The notes: generated by a model from the letters alone, not told the origin. A stretch of 64,000 nucleotides of DNA from Mucilaginibacter sp. SG564 (GCF_013149275.1 NZ_JABGNA010000004.1:310001-374000), one strand, 5' to 3'; numbered from the stretch's first letter, positions 8,414 to 16,602 are shown. Made by a program: numbers and translations.

Positions 8414-9835
8414 ATGAAAAAACCTTACCTACCTTTAAACAAGACCCTTTTTACCGTTGCCGTTTTACTACTCATCTCTTTTGCTATGTCATGCAAAAAA
8501 GAATCCACGCCAAAAAATCCGGAGACGCCCACAGACAAAATCACAGCTACTTATTCTGTCAGAAAAACAGATAGTACTTTATTTGATAACGATGATATTA
8601 TTATTAATACCGTTGGCGACAGTGTTAAAATAACTTTACCCGCCACCACCGATGTTACTAAACTGATACCTGACATTAAAGCCGATGGTGCTATCATTAC
8701 TCCTAAAAGCGGTGTGCGGCAAGATTTTTCTAAACCGGTTACTTTTACGGTTACAAAAGGCAGTATCACTAAAACCTACATCTTCTCGGTACGTTTAGAT
8801 AAGTTAAAGAATGTTGTTTATTTTGGCGGCGAGGATAATAACTTCTACGCCCTGAATGCCAAAAAAGGCACAGTGCTTTGGAAATACGCTTCGCCGGGCA
8901 ATTTCTCTTATTCAACGCCAACATTGGTAAACGGTACCATATATACTACCAATGTTGACCATAACCTATATGCGCTGAACCCGCTTTCCGGTGCTGTAAA
9001 ATGGAAATTTGCAACCGGAAGCACTACCATTTCAAGCCCGGTAGTTGCCAATGGTACGGTGTATTTTGGCAGCGACGATCATTATGTATACGCGGTTGAT
9101 GCCGTTTCGGGAAATTTGAAATGGAAATACCTCACCAGCCAAAATGTCGACTCAAGTCCGGTTGCCGAAAATGGTATCGTTTATATAGGCAGCGCCGATG
9201 GCTATCTTTATGCATTTGATGGTGCCACAGGGAGCATTAAATGGATGTATTACACCGGCAGCCTGATAGTTGAATCGAGCCCGGTCATATCCAATGGTGT
9301 TGTATTTGTTGGCGCCAGGAATGGAAATCTATACGCGGTAAACACCGCTAATGGCCAGTTAAAATGGAGTTTCAGTACCGGAGGAATATCGATGGAACAC
9401 TCAAGACCAATAATCAATAACGGCGTTGTTTACGTAGCAAGCTGGTATGATATTGATAACGATAAGAAACCAGGCAGTCTTTACGCCATCAAAGAAAGTG
9501 ATGGAAGCCAGATCTGGAAAGGTCTTAATGATCAGGGCTTCACATCGGGCCCAACATATGCTAATGGCAAATTATTTATTAATAGCGATGATGGAAACGT
9601 ATATGCTGTTGATGCTGCCACAGGAGGTGCTATCTGGAAAAAACAGATCTACGCCAATGGGGCCATACCTACTGTTGCCAACGGAAACGTATTTCCGGGT
9701 GGCGGCGGCGGTCGTTTCTTTTATGCACTGGATGCCAATACAGGAAACGAAAGCTGGAAATTTCCGTTGGCAAACAGCATAACAACATCAAAACCATTAA
9801 TAATTGACGAAAACGGAACTATCGCCGGCTATTAA
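8414..9835 (+). CDS. PQQ-type beta-propeller lipoprotein with N-terminal DUF5018-like domain
   Basis: The 473-residue protein has a lipoprotein signal peptide (lipobox LISFAMSC, mature end CKKES). Residues about 40-130 resemble the Bacteroidota DUF5018-like Ig module (IT.TYSV, VTKLIPDI, DFSKPVTFTVT). From about 135 there are eight or so repeats of the form GTVYFGSDDHYVYAVDAVSG followed by LKWKY, the PQQ/BamB-like eight-bladed propeller. Such proteins bind partners or ligands at the envelope rather than oxidising alcohols; no quinoprotein dehydrogenase catalytic residues are seen. It is flanked by 50-bp direct repeats (8262-8312, 9865-9916). Confidence 0.8.
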   Translation: MKKPYLPLNKTLFTVAVLLLISFAMSCKKESTPKNPETPTDKITATYSVRKTDSTLFDNDDIIINTVGDSVKITLPATTDVTKLIPDIKADGAIITPKSGVRQDFSKPVTFTVTKGSITKTYIFSVRLDKLKNVVYFGGEDNNFYALNAKKGTVLWKYASPGNFSYSTPTLVNGTIYTTNVDHNLYALNPLSGAVKWKFATGSTTISSPVVANGTVYFGSDDHYVYAVDAVSGNLKWKYLTSQNVDSSPVAENGIVYIGSADGYLYAFDGATGSIKWMYYTGSLIVESSPVISNGVVFVGARNGNLYAVNTANGQLKWSFSTGGISMEHSRPIINNGVVYVASWYDIDNDKKPGSLYAIKESDGSQIWKGLNDQGFTSGPTYANGKLFINSDDGNVYAVDAATGGAIWKKQIYANGAIPTVANGNVFPGGGGGRFFYALDANTGNESWKFPLANSITTSKPLIIDENGTIAGY

Positions 9836-9864
9836 GGCATTGATAGTTTTCAAAACTTTTCTTA

Positions 9865-9916
9865 TCCAGTTTATATTTTAATTTCAAGCTGCTTGTATGG
9901 GCAGCTTTTTTTATTT
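9865..9916 (+). repeat. Direct repeat copy 2, containing a rho-independent terminator
   Basis: CCAGTTTATATTTTAATTTC followed by AAGCTGCTTGTATGGGCAGC and a T-run: the same terminator block as at 8262-8312 with only small differences near its middle. It terminates the propeller lipoprotein gene. Confidence 0.85.
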
Positions 9917-9936
9917 TTAGCATAAAGAGTAAAAAG

Positions 9937-10410
9937 ATGAAATTCCCATTAGACTTTTACACCTCATATTCCCAGTTTTATATTTATGATAAAGATTCAG
10001 AAGGGGCTACCGCTTCTGATACATTTTGGACTAACGATGCCTTTAATGACAGGTTAGCGATTGAAACAGGCGTACTTGGCGTTGGAACTGAATGCTATGG
10101 CCCGGTTAAAGCAGAACTGGAAATTTTAAACACGAGCGTAAATATTACAGATCCGGATAGCTATGATCATATTGTGGAAGCAGGTATCGAGGTCAAATCT
10201 GGTACTATTCAAATTATTAATTGCCCCGATTGGACGGTACAATTGGAGGTTGAAGTTGATCCAGGTTTTTACAGGGCGAGGATTTATTCTTCAAACCTTG
10301 CATCGGTAGAGGGTGATGAAGGAGAAGATTTTTACCGGATAGAAATTTGGCCGGATAAAAATATGACAAAAAAGGTTTTGAAAATATACACCCCATATAA
10401 TTATAACTGA
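9937..10410 (+). CDS. ComJ-like small protein (putative nuclease inhibitor family)
   Basis: A soluble, acidic 157-residue protein without signal peptide or membrane segment. The opening YTSYSQFYIYDKDS and WTNDAFNDRLAIETG, and the closing VDPGFYRARIYSSNL and FYRIEIWPD, resemble the layout I recall for Bacillus ComJ (SYHQFTVF, WTDEAIEKGYA, LPKGDYQLTCW, DTYIIDA), a DNA-entry nuclease inhibitor. Related proteins in other phyla often look like immunity proteins. No nuclease or toxin partner is adjacent; it sits between a lipoprotein gene and the noncoding element at 10465. The match is from memory of the pattern, so function is tentative. Confidence 0.45.
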   Translation: MKFPLDFYTSYSQFYIYDKDSEGATASDTFWTNDAFNDRLAIETGVLGVGTECYGPVKAELEILNTSVNITDPDSYDHIVEAGIEVKSGTIQIINCPDWTVQLEVEVDPGFYRARIYSSNLASVEGDEGEDFYRIEIWPDKNMTKKVLKIYTPYNYN

Positions 10411-10464
10411 TCGCAAACCAGGTTTCTATTTCAGGTATGAGTAGGTATCCCCGCTAATATTCCG

Positions 10465-10734
10465 TATCTTTGTTTATACAACAGCCCGGTTTTTCTCCTC
10501 AAAAAGAAAAACCGGGCTGTTTAGTTAAAGAGAAATACAGAACAAAAACTGGCCATTTGGCATATAGTTATTTGACAGTTAGCAAATTAATACTTTTTAA
10601 AGTTTCAAAAACACACTAAAAACCACGCTAAAATTTGTTAAAAAATGTTAAAACGAGGGTTTTAAAATATTTTTGAACCGTTTTTAGTCCCTTTTTGAGT
10701 AAAAAAGTGTTAAAATTTAAGGTTTAAAAAGTAT
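10465..10734 (+). ncRNA. Conserved noncoding element, copy A (candidate small RNA)
   Basis: A -7-like box TATCTTTG (10465-10472) is followed after 8 bases by a strong hairpin ACAGCCCGG...CCGGGCTGT (10481-10520), then an AT-rich tail with TTTGTTAAAAA, TGTTAAAA and AAAAAAGTGTTAAAAT. The whole layout recurs on the minus strand at 36997-36732 with the same spacing. Since polX seems to have its own box at 10857-10864, this is unlikely to be just its leader. It could be a small RNA or a repeated regulatory module. The two-copy conservation is visible; transcription is inferred. Confidence 0.5.
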
Positions 10735-10839
10735 TGGTTCATTAGTTCAGCGGTTCATTAGTTCAGCGGTATTTTGCGGCGAGTAGCTATGGAATAAACC
10801 ACTAATAAACAAATGAACTAATGAACCAGTGAACCAATA
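10735..10839. repeat. Inverted repeat of GGTTCATTAGTTCA words
   Basis: Left: two tandem copies of GGTTCATTAGTTCAGCGG. Right: ACAAATGAACTAATGAACCA and GTGAACCAA, the complement. It sits between noncoding element A and polX. The same words recur at 22291-22390, 27536-27560 and 29084-29122. Confidence 0.85.
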
Positions 10840-10880
10840 TTTCCAATGGCTTTTTGTATTTTTACCATCTCAATTCTATT

Positions 10881-12566
10881 ATGGAAAATAAACCCATAGC
10901 CCGTACGCTTCGCTTACTATCGCAACTCATGGAACTGCATGAGGGCAATCCTTTTAAAATAAAATCGGTAGCCAATGCTGCTTTTAAAGTTGATAAACTA
11001 CCCTTCCCTATTGCCGGTAAAACGCTGGAGCAATTGGAAAAAGTGGATGGTATAGGTAAAAGCATCGCATCTAAGATCGTTGAACTGTTTGAAACCGGTA
11101 CCATTGCCGAAATGCGGGAATTACTGGATAATACACCAGCTGGCGTGGTTGAAATGATGGGGATCAAAGGTATCGGCCCCAAAAAAGTAGCCATTATTTG
11201 GAAAGACCTGGGCATTGAAAATACGGGTGAATTGTTCTACGCCTGCAACGAGAACCGCCTTATTGAAGCCAAAGGCTTTGGCCTTAAAACCCAGGAAGAA
11301 ATACGCAAGGCTATCGAATTCAGGATGGCCAGCAACGGCAAGTTCTTGTTTGCCCAGGTAGAGCAGGAAGCCAATGAGCTAATGGACGAAATAAAAGCCA
11401 TTTTCCCCGATGCGCTGAAACATTTTGCCGGGGAATTTCGCCGGTTAAGTGAGATTATCACCGAAATCGTGATAGTTGTAGGGAGCATAAACCAGGAAGT
11501 TGCCTATAATGCTTTGTTAGAATCAAAGATCCTGAATAACGTTTCATTGAATGAAAACCATATAGCAGGCGAACTTCAAAATGGCTTACTGGTTGATATT
11601 GTTTGCGTTGATAAAGCCGATTATTTTAAAGAATTGTTCATCAACACGGGTACAGACGACCATGTTCAGGCCGTATTAGAACGTATTAATGTGCCCCTGG
11701 AACAACCTGAAACCGAGGAACTCATTTACACCAAAGCTGGCTTAGCCTGGATACAGCCCGAGCTGCGGGAGGGTACTACCTTTATTGAAAAGGCCGAGAA
11801 AAATGAGCTGCCTACGTTGATCATTACACATGATCTGAAAGGCAGTCTGCACAATCACAGTACCTGGAGCGACGGTGTAAACACGGTAGAAGAAATGGCG
11901 CTTTATTGCCGCGATAACCTAAAACTAGAATACCTGGGCATGTGCGATCATAGTAAAAGCGCGTTTTATGCAAAAGGCCTGAGTATTGAGCGTGTTTTGC
12001 AACAACAGGAAGAGATCGATCATTTGAATAAAAAGCTTAATGGTTTCCATATATTTAAAGGTATCGAATCGGATATTTTGTATGATGGTTCACTTGATTA
12101 TCCAGACGAAATACTTCAAAAGTTTGATTTCATAGTGGCATCCGTGCACTCCATACTTAAAATGGATGAGGAAAAAGCTACTTCAAGACTGATAACAGCT
12201 ATTGAAAATCCGTATACAACAATACTCGGTCACCCTACCGGCCGCTTATTATTAAGCCGTGGTGGATATCCTATCAACTATAAAAAAGTAATCGATGCCT
12301 GTGCGGCTAACAATGTGGTGATCGAAATTAATGCCAACCCGCTAAGGCTCGACCTCGACTGGCGCTGGCACCAATATGCCTTGGAAAAAGGCGTTTGGCT
12401 GTCCATCAACCCCGATGCCCATCGTGTGGATGGTTTCCTGGATATGCGTTTTGGTGTTTTAGCCGCACGCAAAGGTGGTTTGTATAAAGAAATGTGCCTC
12501 AACGCCTTATCATTACCAGAGATCACCAAGGTATTTGAGAAAAAGAGAGCGGCGGGGAACAAGTGA
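10881..12566 (+). CDS. polX: PolX-like protein with PHP nuclease domain
   Basis: Bacterial PolX proteins couple a family-X DNA polymerase to a PHP exonuclease and act in base-excision repair. The 561 residues show helix-hairpin-helix motifs (VDGIGKSIASKIVE, about 50; IKGIGPKKVA, about 95), the X-type palm (about 180-270) and a C-terminal PHP domain with the expected metal ligands (LHNHSTWSDG with H324 and H326, CDHS, SVHS, GHPTG, NPDAH with D512 and H514). In the palm, FAGEFRR is followed by EIVIV (E195, V197) where two catalytic Asp are expected, so polymerisation is doubtful. The ATG at 10881 is preferred over a TTG 27 bases upstream because a TATTTTTA box (10857-10864) would overlap it. 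Confidence 0.85.
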   Translation: MENKPIARTLRLLSQLMELHEGNPFKIKSVANAAFKVDKLPFPIAGKTLEQLEKVDGIGKSIASKIVELFETGTIAEMRELLDNTPAGVVEMMGIKGIGPKKVAIIWKDLGIENTGELFYACNENRLIEAKGFGLKTQEEIRKAIEFRMASNGKFLFAQVEQEANELMDEIKAIFPDALKHFAGEFRRLSEIITEIVIVVGSINQEVAYNALLESKILNNVSLNENHIAGELQNGLLVDIVCVDKADYFKELFINTGTDDHVQAVLERINVPLEQPETEELIYTKAGLAWIQPELREGTTFIEKAEKNELPTLIITHDLKGSLHNHSTWSDGVNTVEEMALYCRDNLKLEYLGMCDHSKSAFYAKGLSIERVLQQQEEIDHLNKKLNGFHIFKGIESDILYDGSLDYPDEILQKFDFIVASVHSILKMDEEKATSRLITAIENPYTTILGHPTGRLLLSRGGYPINYKKVIDACAANNVVIEINANPLRLDLDWRWHQYALEKGVWLSINPDAHRVDGFLDMRFGVLAARKGGLYKEMCLNALSLPEITKVFEKKRAAGNK

Positions 12567-12632
12567 AAAATCAAAAGTTAAAAGTCAAAAACTCACTACT
12601 GGCAACTCACCACTCACTAATGCACTAATTAA

Positions 12633-13598
12633 ATGAAGATACTGGTGATCCGCTTTAGCTCTATGGGGGATATTATTTATACTACCCCGGTTGTGCGCTG
12701 TCTCAAAAAGCAGATTCCTGATGCGGAGATCCATTTTTTGACCAAACCGGCTTTCCAGTACATTTATGATAATAACCCTTATGTAGATAAACTTCTGCTG
12801 CTAAAACATACATTATCAGCAACTATTGATGAAATAAAAGCTGAACGATATGATTATATCATTGATCTTCACAATAATCTGCGTACTGCTATTATCAAAT
12901 TACGCACTGGTGTCAGGTCGTCAACCTATAAAAAACAGCCCCTAAAAAAATGGCTTAGCCTTAAATTTAAACTCAAGCTGATACCCCCTACTCATTTGGT
13001 GGATCGCTATCTCAAAGCGGTTAAATTCTTAGGCGTGGTTAATGACGGACAACCTATTGACTACTATATTAAGGCCGATCATCAGTTAAATAGTTTACTA
13101 CCACCGTCGCATCAGGCCGGATATGTGGCATTTGTAATTGGCGCAACACATTTCACCAAACGTATGCCCAATGATAAGATCATCAGCATTTGCGGGCAAC
13201 TGAGCCAACCAGTAGTATTATTAGGAGGTAATGATGTAAAAGCTAATGGCGAGATTATAACAGGCGCAATTGGCCCTAAAGTTTATAATGCCTGTGGTAT
13301 TACCTCGCTTGATGAGTCCGTTTTCCTGGTATCTGAGGCTAAAAGCATTATTGGTTTTGATACCGGACTTACCCATATTGCCGAGGCTTTTAACAAACCC
13401 ATCGTATCTGTTTGGGGAGGTACTGTTCCCGATCTTCTGGGTGTACAACCCTATATGGTTAAGGATGTACTGGTAGCTGGTATTGAGTTACCCTGCCGCC
13501 CATGTTCTAAATTCGGCCTGGAAAAATGTCCCCTGGGTCATTTCAAATGCATGAATGATATGCCCGAAGATGATATCATTCAATTTTCAAATAAATAA
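12633..13598 (+). CDS. Glycosyltransferase family 9 (heptosyltransferase-like)
   Basis: The 321-residue protein opens with ILVIRFSSMGDIIYTTPVVR, the family-9 acceptor-side start, and has the donor-side GFDTGLTHIAEAFNKPIVSVWG at about 235-256. A Cys-rich tail (PCRPCSKFGLEKCPLGHFKCM) is common in Bacteroidota members. It probably adds a sugar to lipopolysaccharide core at the inner leaflet; the exact sugar cannot be read from sequence. It follows polX after 66 bp that contain repeat words (CACTCACTAATGCACTAATT). Confidence 0.88.
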   Translation: MKILVIRFSSMGDIIYTTPVVRCLKKQIPDAEIHFLTKPAFQYIYDNNPYVDKLLLLKHTLSATIDEIKAERYDYIIDLHNNLRTAIIKLRTGVRSSTYKKQPLKKWLSLKFKLKLIPPTHLVDRYLKAVKFLGVVNDGQPIDYYIKADHQLNSLLPPSHQAGYVAFVIGATHFTKRMPNDKIISICGQLSQPVVLLGGNDVKANGEIITGAIGPKVYNACGITSLDESVFLVSEAKSIIGFDTGLTHIAEAFNKPIVSVWGGTVPDLLGVQPYMVKDVLVAGIELPCRPCSKFGLEKCPLGHFKCMNDMPEDDIIQFSNK

Positions 13599-13647
13599 TA
13601 AACACCTATTAATCAAATACTTAAAACAGCACCCGAAAGATAAAATG

Positions 13648-13678
13648 TTTTGGTGATTGATTAATTTATTTACATTTG
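13648..13678 (+). promoter_or_regulatory. Promoter of the outer-membrane barrel gene
   Basis: A perfect Bacteroidota -7 box TACATTTG (13671-13678) with a -33-like TTTTG (13648-13652), 18 bp apart. The ATG follows 29 bp downstream at 13708. Confidence 0.65.
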
Positions 13679-13707
13679 TTGGTAATTATTAATCTTATCA
13701 CAGTTTT

Positions 13708-14328
13708 ATGAAAAAACTCCTACTTTCTCTGCTCTTCGCGGGTACATCTCTCGTAACCTTTGCCCAGTTACCAACATTCGGCATTAAAGGTGGTGCTAAT
13801 TTTGCTAAATTCCATGCAAGCATTGATGGTATAAGTGGTTCAGGAAGCTCCGGTTCTTTAACTACTTTTAATGTTGGCGCTTTTGTCGATTTTAAATTTG
13901 GCAATGTATCCCTTCAGCCGGCCTTAAACTTTACTGGTAAAGGTGGTTCATCAAGTACAGCTATTGATGACGAAAGCGTGTCATCGGGTAAAGTGCGACT
14001 TTATTATTTACAGGTGCCTGTAAACCTTGTTTATCATGTACCGGCAGTTGTTGGCGACTTTTACTTTGGCGCAGGCCCTTATCTTGCTATGGGTATTTCG
14101 GGTAAAGCTAAGGATGACCAGGGCAATTCCGGGGACATTAAATTCGGCAGCGGCGAGGATGACCTCAAAAGAACCGATGCCGGTGTAAACGCTATTGTTG
14201 GCTTTAAATTTAAAACCGGCTTCCTGATCAATGCTAACTATGATTGGGGTTTAACCAATGTTACCAATTTAAGCGGTGTTAAACTTACAAACCGCGTATT
14301 TGGTGTTTCGATAGGCTACGCATTTTAA
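13708..14328 (+). CDS. Outer-membrane beta-barrel protein (PorT/OMP_b-brl_2 type)
   Basis: A 206-residue exported protein with a clear signal peptide (MKKLLLSLLFAGTSLVTFAQ). The first strand FGIKGGANFAKF, alternating amphipathic strands, and a terminal aromatic residue (GVSIGYAF) are typical of the small 8-stranded barrels common in Bacteroidota. Substrate or role is unknown. It has its own promoter and an intrinsic terminator at 14352-14384, so it is monocistronic. Confidence 0.85.
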   Translation: MKKLLLSLLFAGTSLVTFAQLPTFGIKGGANFAKFHASIDGISGSGSSGSLTTFNVGAFVDFKFGNVSLQPALNFTGKGGSSSTAIDDESVSSGKVRLYYLQVPVNLVYHVPAVVGDFYFGAGPYLAMGISGKAKDDQGNSGDIKFGSGEDDLKRTDAGVNAIVGFKFKTGFLINANYDWGLTNVTNLSGVKLTNRVFGVSIGYAF

Positions 14329-14351
14329 GCCGGTCTATCCAAAAACTGACA

Positions 14352-14384
14352 AAAAAGAGGGTTTATTCAGACCCTCTTTTTTAT
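14352..14384 (+). terminator. Rho-independent terminator
   Basis: Stem AAGAGGGTTTA...AGACCCTCTT followed by a T-run, 24 bp after the barrel gene stop. Confidence 0.85.
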
Positions 14385-14448
14385 TTACAATATCAAAAAC
14401 TTATTAAAGATTAGCTGTTATCTTTATATATAGACCTATACTGAAACC

Positions 14449-14925
14449 ATGAAAAAACTAATTTTAATTCGCCATGCCAAGGCAACTCATGAAAGCGGTT
14501 ATGCTGATTTTGATCGCCCACTAAAACAATCCGGAATGCAGGATGCCTTATTAATGGCCGACGTTTTAAAAGATAGAAACATTGTTCCGGAAATAGTAGT
14601 AACCAGTCCGGCCCTACGCACTTTAACTACGGCGCAAATATTTACTGAGCATTTGCAATTGCCTCCATCCCAAACCGATACAAAAATATACGAGGCGAGT
14701 GAACGTACTCTGGTAAACGTAGTCAATAATCTGCCTAATGAGCATGGCTACATAGGCTTAGTTGGCCATAACCCAGGTATAAGCCAGTTATTACATTATC
14801 TGACAGGCCAGCTACGGGATGTGCCTACCTGCGCTGTCGCTTTGATCAGCTTTGATAATGATGACTGGCGCTCCATCAGCAGCGAAGACGGACATCTGTC
14901 GTTCTATGATTCGCCGAAGGGGTAG
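14449..14925 (+). CDS. sixA: SixA-like phosphohistidine phosphatase (histidine phosphatase family)
   Basis: The 158-residue protein starts LILIRHAKATHE with the catalytic RHA motif (H9) and has the second-half motif LVGHNPGISQLLHYL with the conserved GHN. This is the short SixA branch of the histidine phosphatase superfamily, which removes phosphate from histidine in Hpt-type domains. An Hpt protein is encoded at 5418-5795, but a functional link is only a guess. A TATCTTTA box lies 30 bp upstream (14419-14426). Confidence 0.85.
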   Translation: MKKLILIRHAKATHESGYADFDRPLKQSGMQDALLMADVLKDRNIVPEIVVTSPALRTLTTAQIFTEHLQLPPSQTDTKIYEASERTLVNVVNNLPNEHGYIGLVGHNPGISQLLHYLTGQLRDVPTCAVALISFDNDDWRSISSEDGHLSFYDSPKG

Positions 14926-14939
14926 TTTAAGGAAAAAAG

Positions 14940-16052
14940 CTAACTTACTTTATAAGTTTTACCAGGCAAGGATTGGATATAGCCCTGCATTTCCATATTC
15001 AATAAATTCATCGCTAACATACTCATGGGCATATTGGCTTTTATGGTAAGATCATCAATGGCCAATGGTGATTGGTGTTGTTGCAAAATGTCAAATATCA
15101 AGCGTTCATCTCTCGAAAGATCAATGGGTAATACAAACTGATCAGCGGGTTTGGCTTTATCAGCTTTTTCCCAACCCAAACTAAAGGCCAGATCAGCCAT
15201 ACAGGTTAATAAAGCCGCTTTATTATTACGTATCAGGAAGTTACACCCCTCAGAATATTTATCATCCAGGCGTCCGGGGAAAGCAAATACATCCCGGTTA
15301 TAGGAGTTAGCAATTTCGGCGGTTATCAATGCCCCTCCTTTTATACCAGCTTCTATCACCACGGTGGCGTCGGCAATACCCGCTACGATGCGGTTGCGTT
15401 GCGGAAAATTCTCCCTGTCGGGTATAGTCCCTGATGGATATTCGCTAAGCAAACCACCATTCTCCAGCATTTTATCGGCTGTCGCCCGGTTTTGACTGGG
15501 GTAAAGTCTGTCGAGCCCGTGCCCTAAAACACCAACTGTGGGTATATTATTTTTCAGGCATTCTTTGTGGGCAGCTACATCAATGCCTAATGCTAAACCA
15601 CTTACTATTAAAACATTATATTGTTGTAATTCCTCTATTAGCTGTTTACATAGCAACCGCCCATAATCAGTAGCATTACGGGTACCTACAATACTTATCA
15701 CATACTGCGGATTTAGGTCCATATTGCCCTTTGCATATAATAATATAGGCGAATCGCCACAGTTTTTTAGTCGTTTCGGATACCTGCTATCGGTATAAAA
15801 TATGGGTTCTATATTGTGTTTCTCAATATATAGCAACTCCTTTTCTGCTTGTTTAAGTGCGATATCAAAATCCCATTGGGCAACTTTTTTATCGCCGATA
15901 CCGGGTATCCTGGTCATTTTCCTTGCGGAGGATCTGAATACCTCCTGCTCATTGCCTAAATAAGCGATCAAGGATTTAGCCGATACCGGCCCCAGGTTTT
16001 TCACTAATGATAAAGCGATTCTGTGTAATAATGACATATGAATAGGTTGCAA
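14940..16052 (-). CDS. dprA: DNA-processing protein DprA
   Basis: DprA protects incoming single-stranded DNA and loads RecA during natural transformation. The 370 residues carry an N-terminal helix-hairpin-helix/SAM-like region (about 1-65), the Rossmann core with SIVGTRNATDYG, IVSGLALGIDVAAHK, GVLGHGLDRLYP, NRIVAGIADATVVIEAG and GGALITAE, and a C-terminal winged-helix domain (about 305-370). A second in-frame ATG five codons in (MSLLHRIALSL) may be the true start. It is convergent with sixA, which ends 14 bp away. Confidence 0.96.
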   Translation of the reverse strand: MQPIHMSLLHRIALSLVKNLGPVSAKSLIAYLGNEQEVFRSSARKMTRIPGIGDKKVAQWDFDIALKQAEKELLYIEKHNIEPIFYTDSRYPKRLKNCGDSPILLYAKGNMDLNPQYVISIVGTRNATDYGRLLCKQLIEELQQYNVLIVSGLALGIDVAAHKECLKNNIPTVGVLGHGLDRLYPSQNRATADKMLENGGLLSEYPSGTIPDRENFPQRNRIVAGIADATVVIEAGIKGGALITAEIANSYNRDVFAFPGRLDDKYSEGCNFLIRNNKAALLTCMADLAFSLGWEKADKAKPADQFVLPIDLSRDERLIFDILQQHQSPLAIDDLTIKANMPMSMLAMNLLNMEMQGYIQSLPGKTYKVS

Positions 16053-16150
16053 ATTCCGGTTCTAAAACGATTAGATTCTCTTTTGAGGTCCGTCATTCAA
16101 TTTACACCTAAAGTATAAAAATAATCCTAAAAAAATTAGCATAAATAAAA

Positions 16151-16220
16151 AACTATAAAAATAGTTTGCAAACTATAAAAATAGTTTATACCTTTATTTA
16201 ACCCAACTATAAAAATAGTT
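16151..16220 (+). promoter_or_regulatory. Triple BlaI-type operator overlapping a promoter
   Basis: The exact 16-mer AACTATAAAAATAGTT occurs three times: 16151-16166, 16171-16186 and 16205-16220. It is an interrupted palindrome (AACTAT/ATAGTT). A -33-like TTTG (16165-16168) and a -7-like TACCTTTA (16189-16196) lie 20 bp apart, so copies 1 and 2 cover the -33 side and copy 3 lies between the -7 box and the ATG at 16225. A dimeric repressor bound here would block its own operon. Confidence 0.85.
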
Positions 16221-16224
16221 TACC

Positions 16225-16602
16225 ATGAATTTAAAAGAACTAACCAAGGCCGAAGAACAAGTAATGCAGATACTTTGGCAACTTAAAGAAGCGATTGTGA
16301 AAGATATTATTGAGCAAATGCCTGATCCCAAACCCGCTTATAATACGGTATCAACGGTGGTAAGGGTGTTGGAGGGAAAGGGTTTTATTGACCATAAAGC
16401 CTACGGTAACTCACATGTTTATTACCCCCTTATCACCGAAGATCAATACAAAAAGTTCACATTTGATAAGATGATGAAGAACTACTTCAGCAATTCATAC
16501 CAAAGCCTGGTATCATTTATTGTTGATGAAAAAAAGCTGGGTTTAAAAGAGCTTGACGAATTAACTTCCCTGATTGATCAACTTAAAAACCAAAAATCAT
16601 GA
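16225..16602 (+). CDS. BlaI/MecI/CopY-family transcriptional repressor
   Basis: The 125-residue protein has the family winged-helix start LTKAEEQVMQILWQLKEAIVKDIIEQM, followed by PAYNTVSTVVRVLEGKGFIDH (about 38-58) as the recognition helix and wing, and a C-terminal dimerisation helix region. In Staphylococcus the partner BlaR1 cleaves BlaI upon beta-lactam sensing. Here the stop overlaps the start of an M56 peptidase gene by 4 bp, so they form one operon behind three operator copies. What it senses is unknown; no beta-lactamase is in view. Confidence 0.92.
   Translation: MNLKELTKAEEQVMQILWQLKEAIVKDIIEQMPDPKPAYNTVSTVVRVLEGKGFIDHKAYGNSHVYYPLITEDQYKKFTFDKMMKNYFSNSYQSLVSFIVDEKKLGLKELDELTSLIDQLKNQKS

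Noticed and set aside
10481..10520. Simple terminator for the ComJ-like gene
   Set aside because: It lacks a clean T-run, is preceded by a -7-like box, and its counterpart at 36949 has no upstream gene to terminate.
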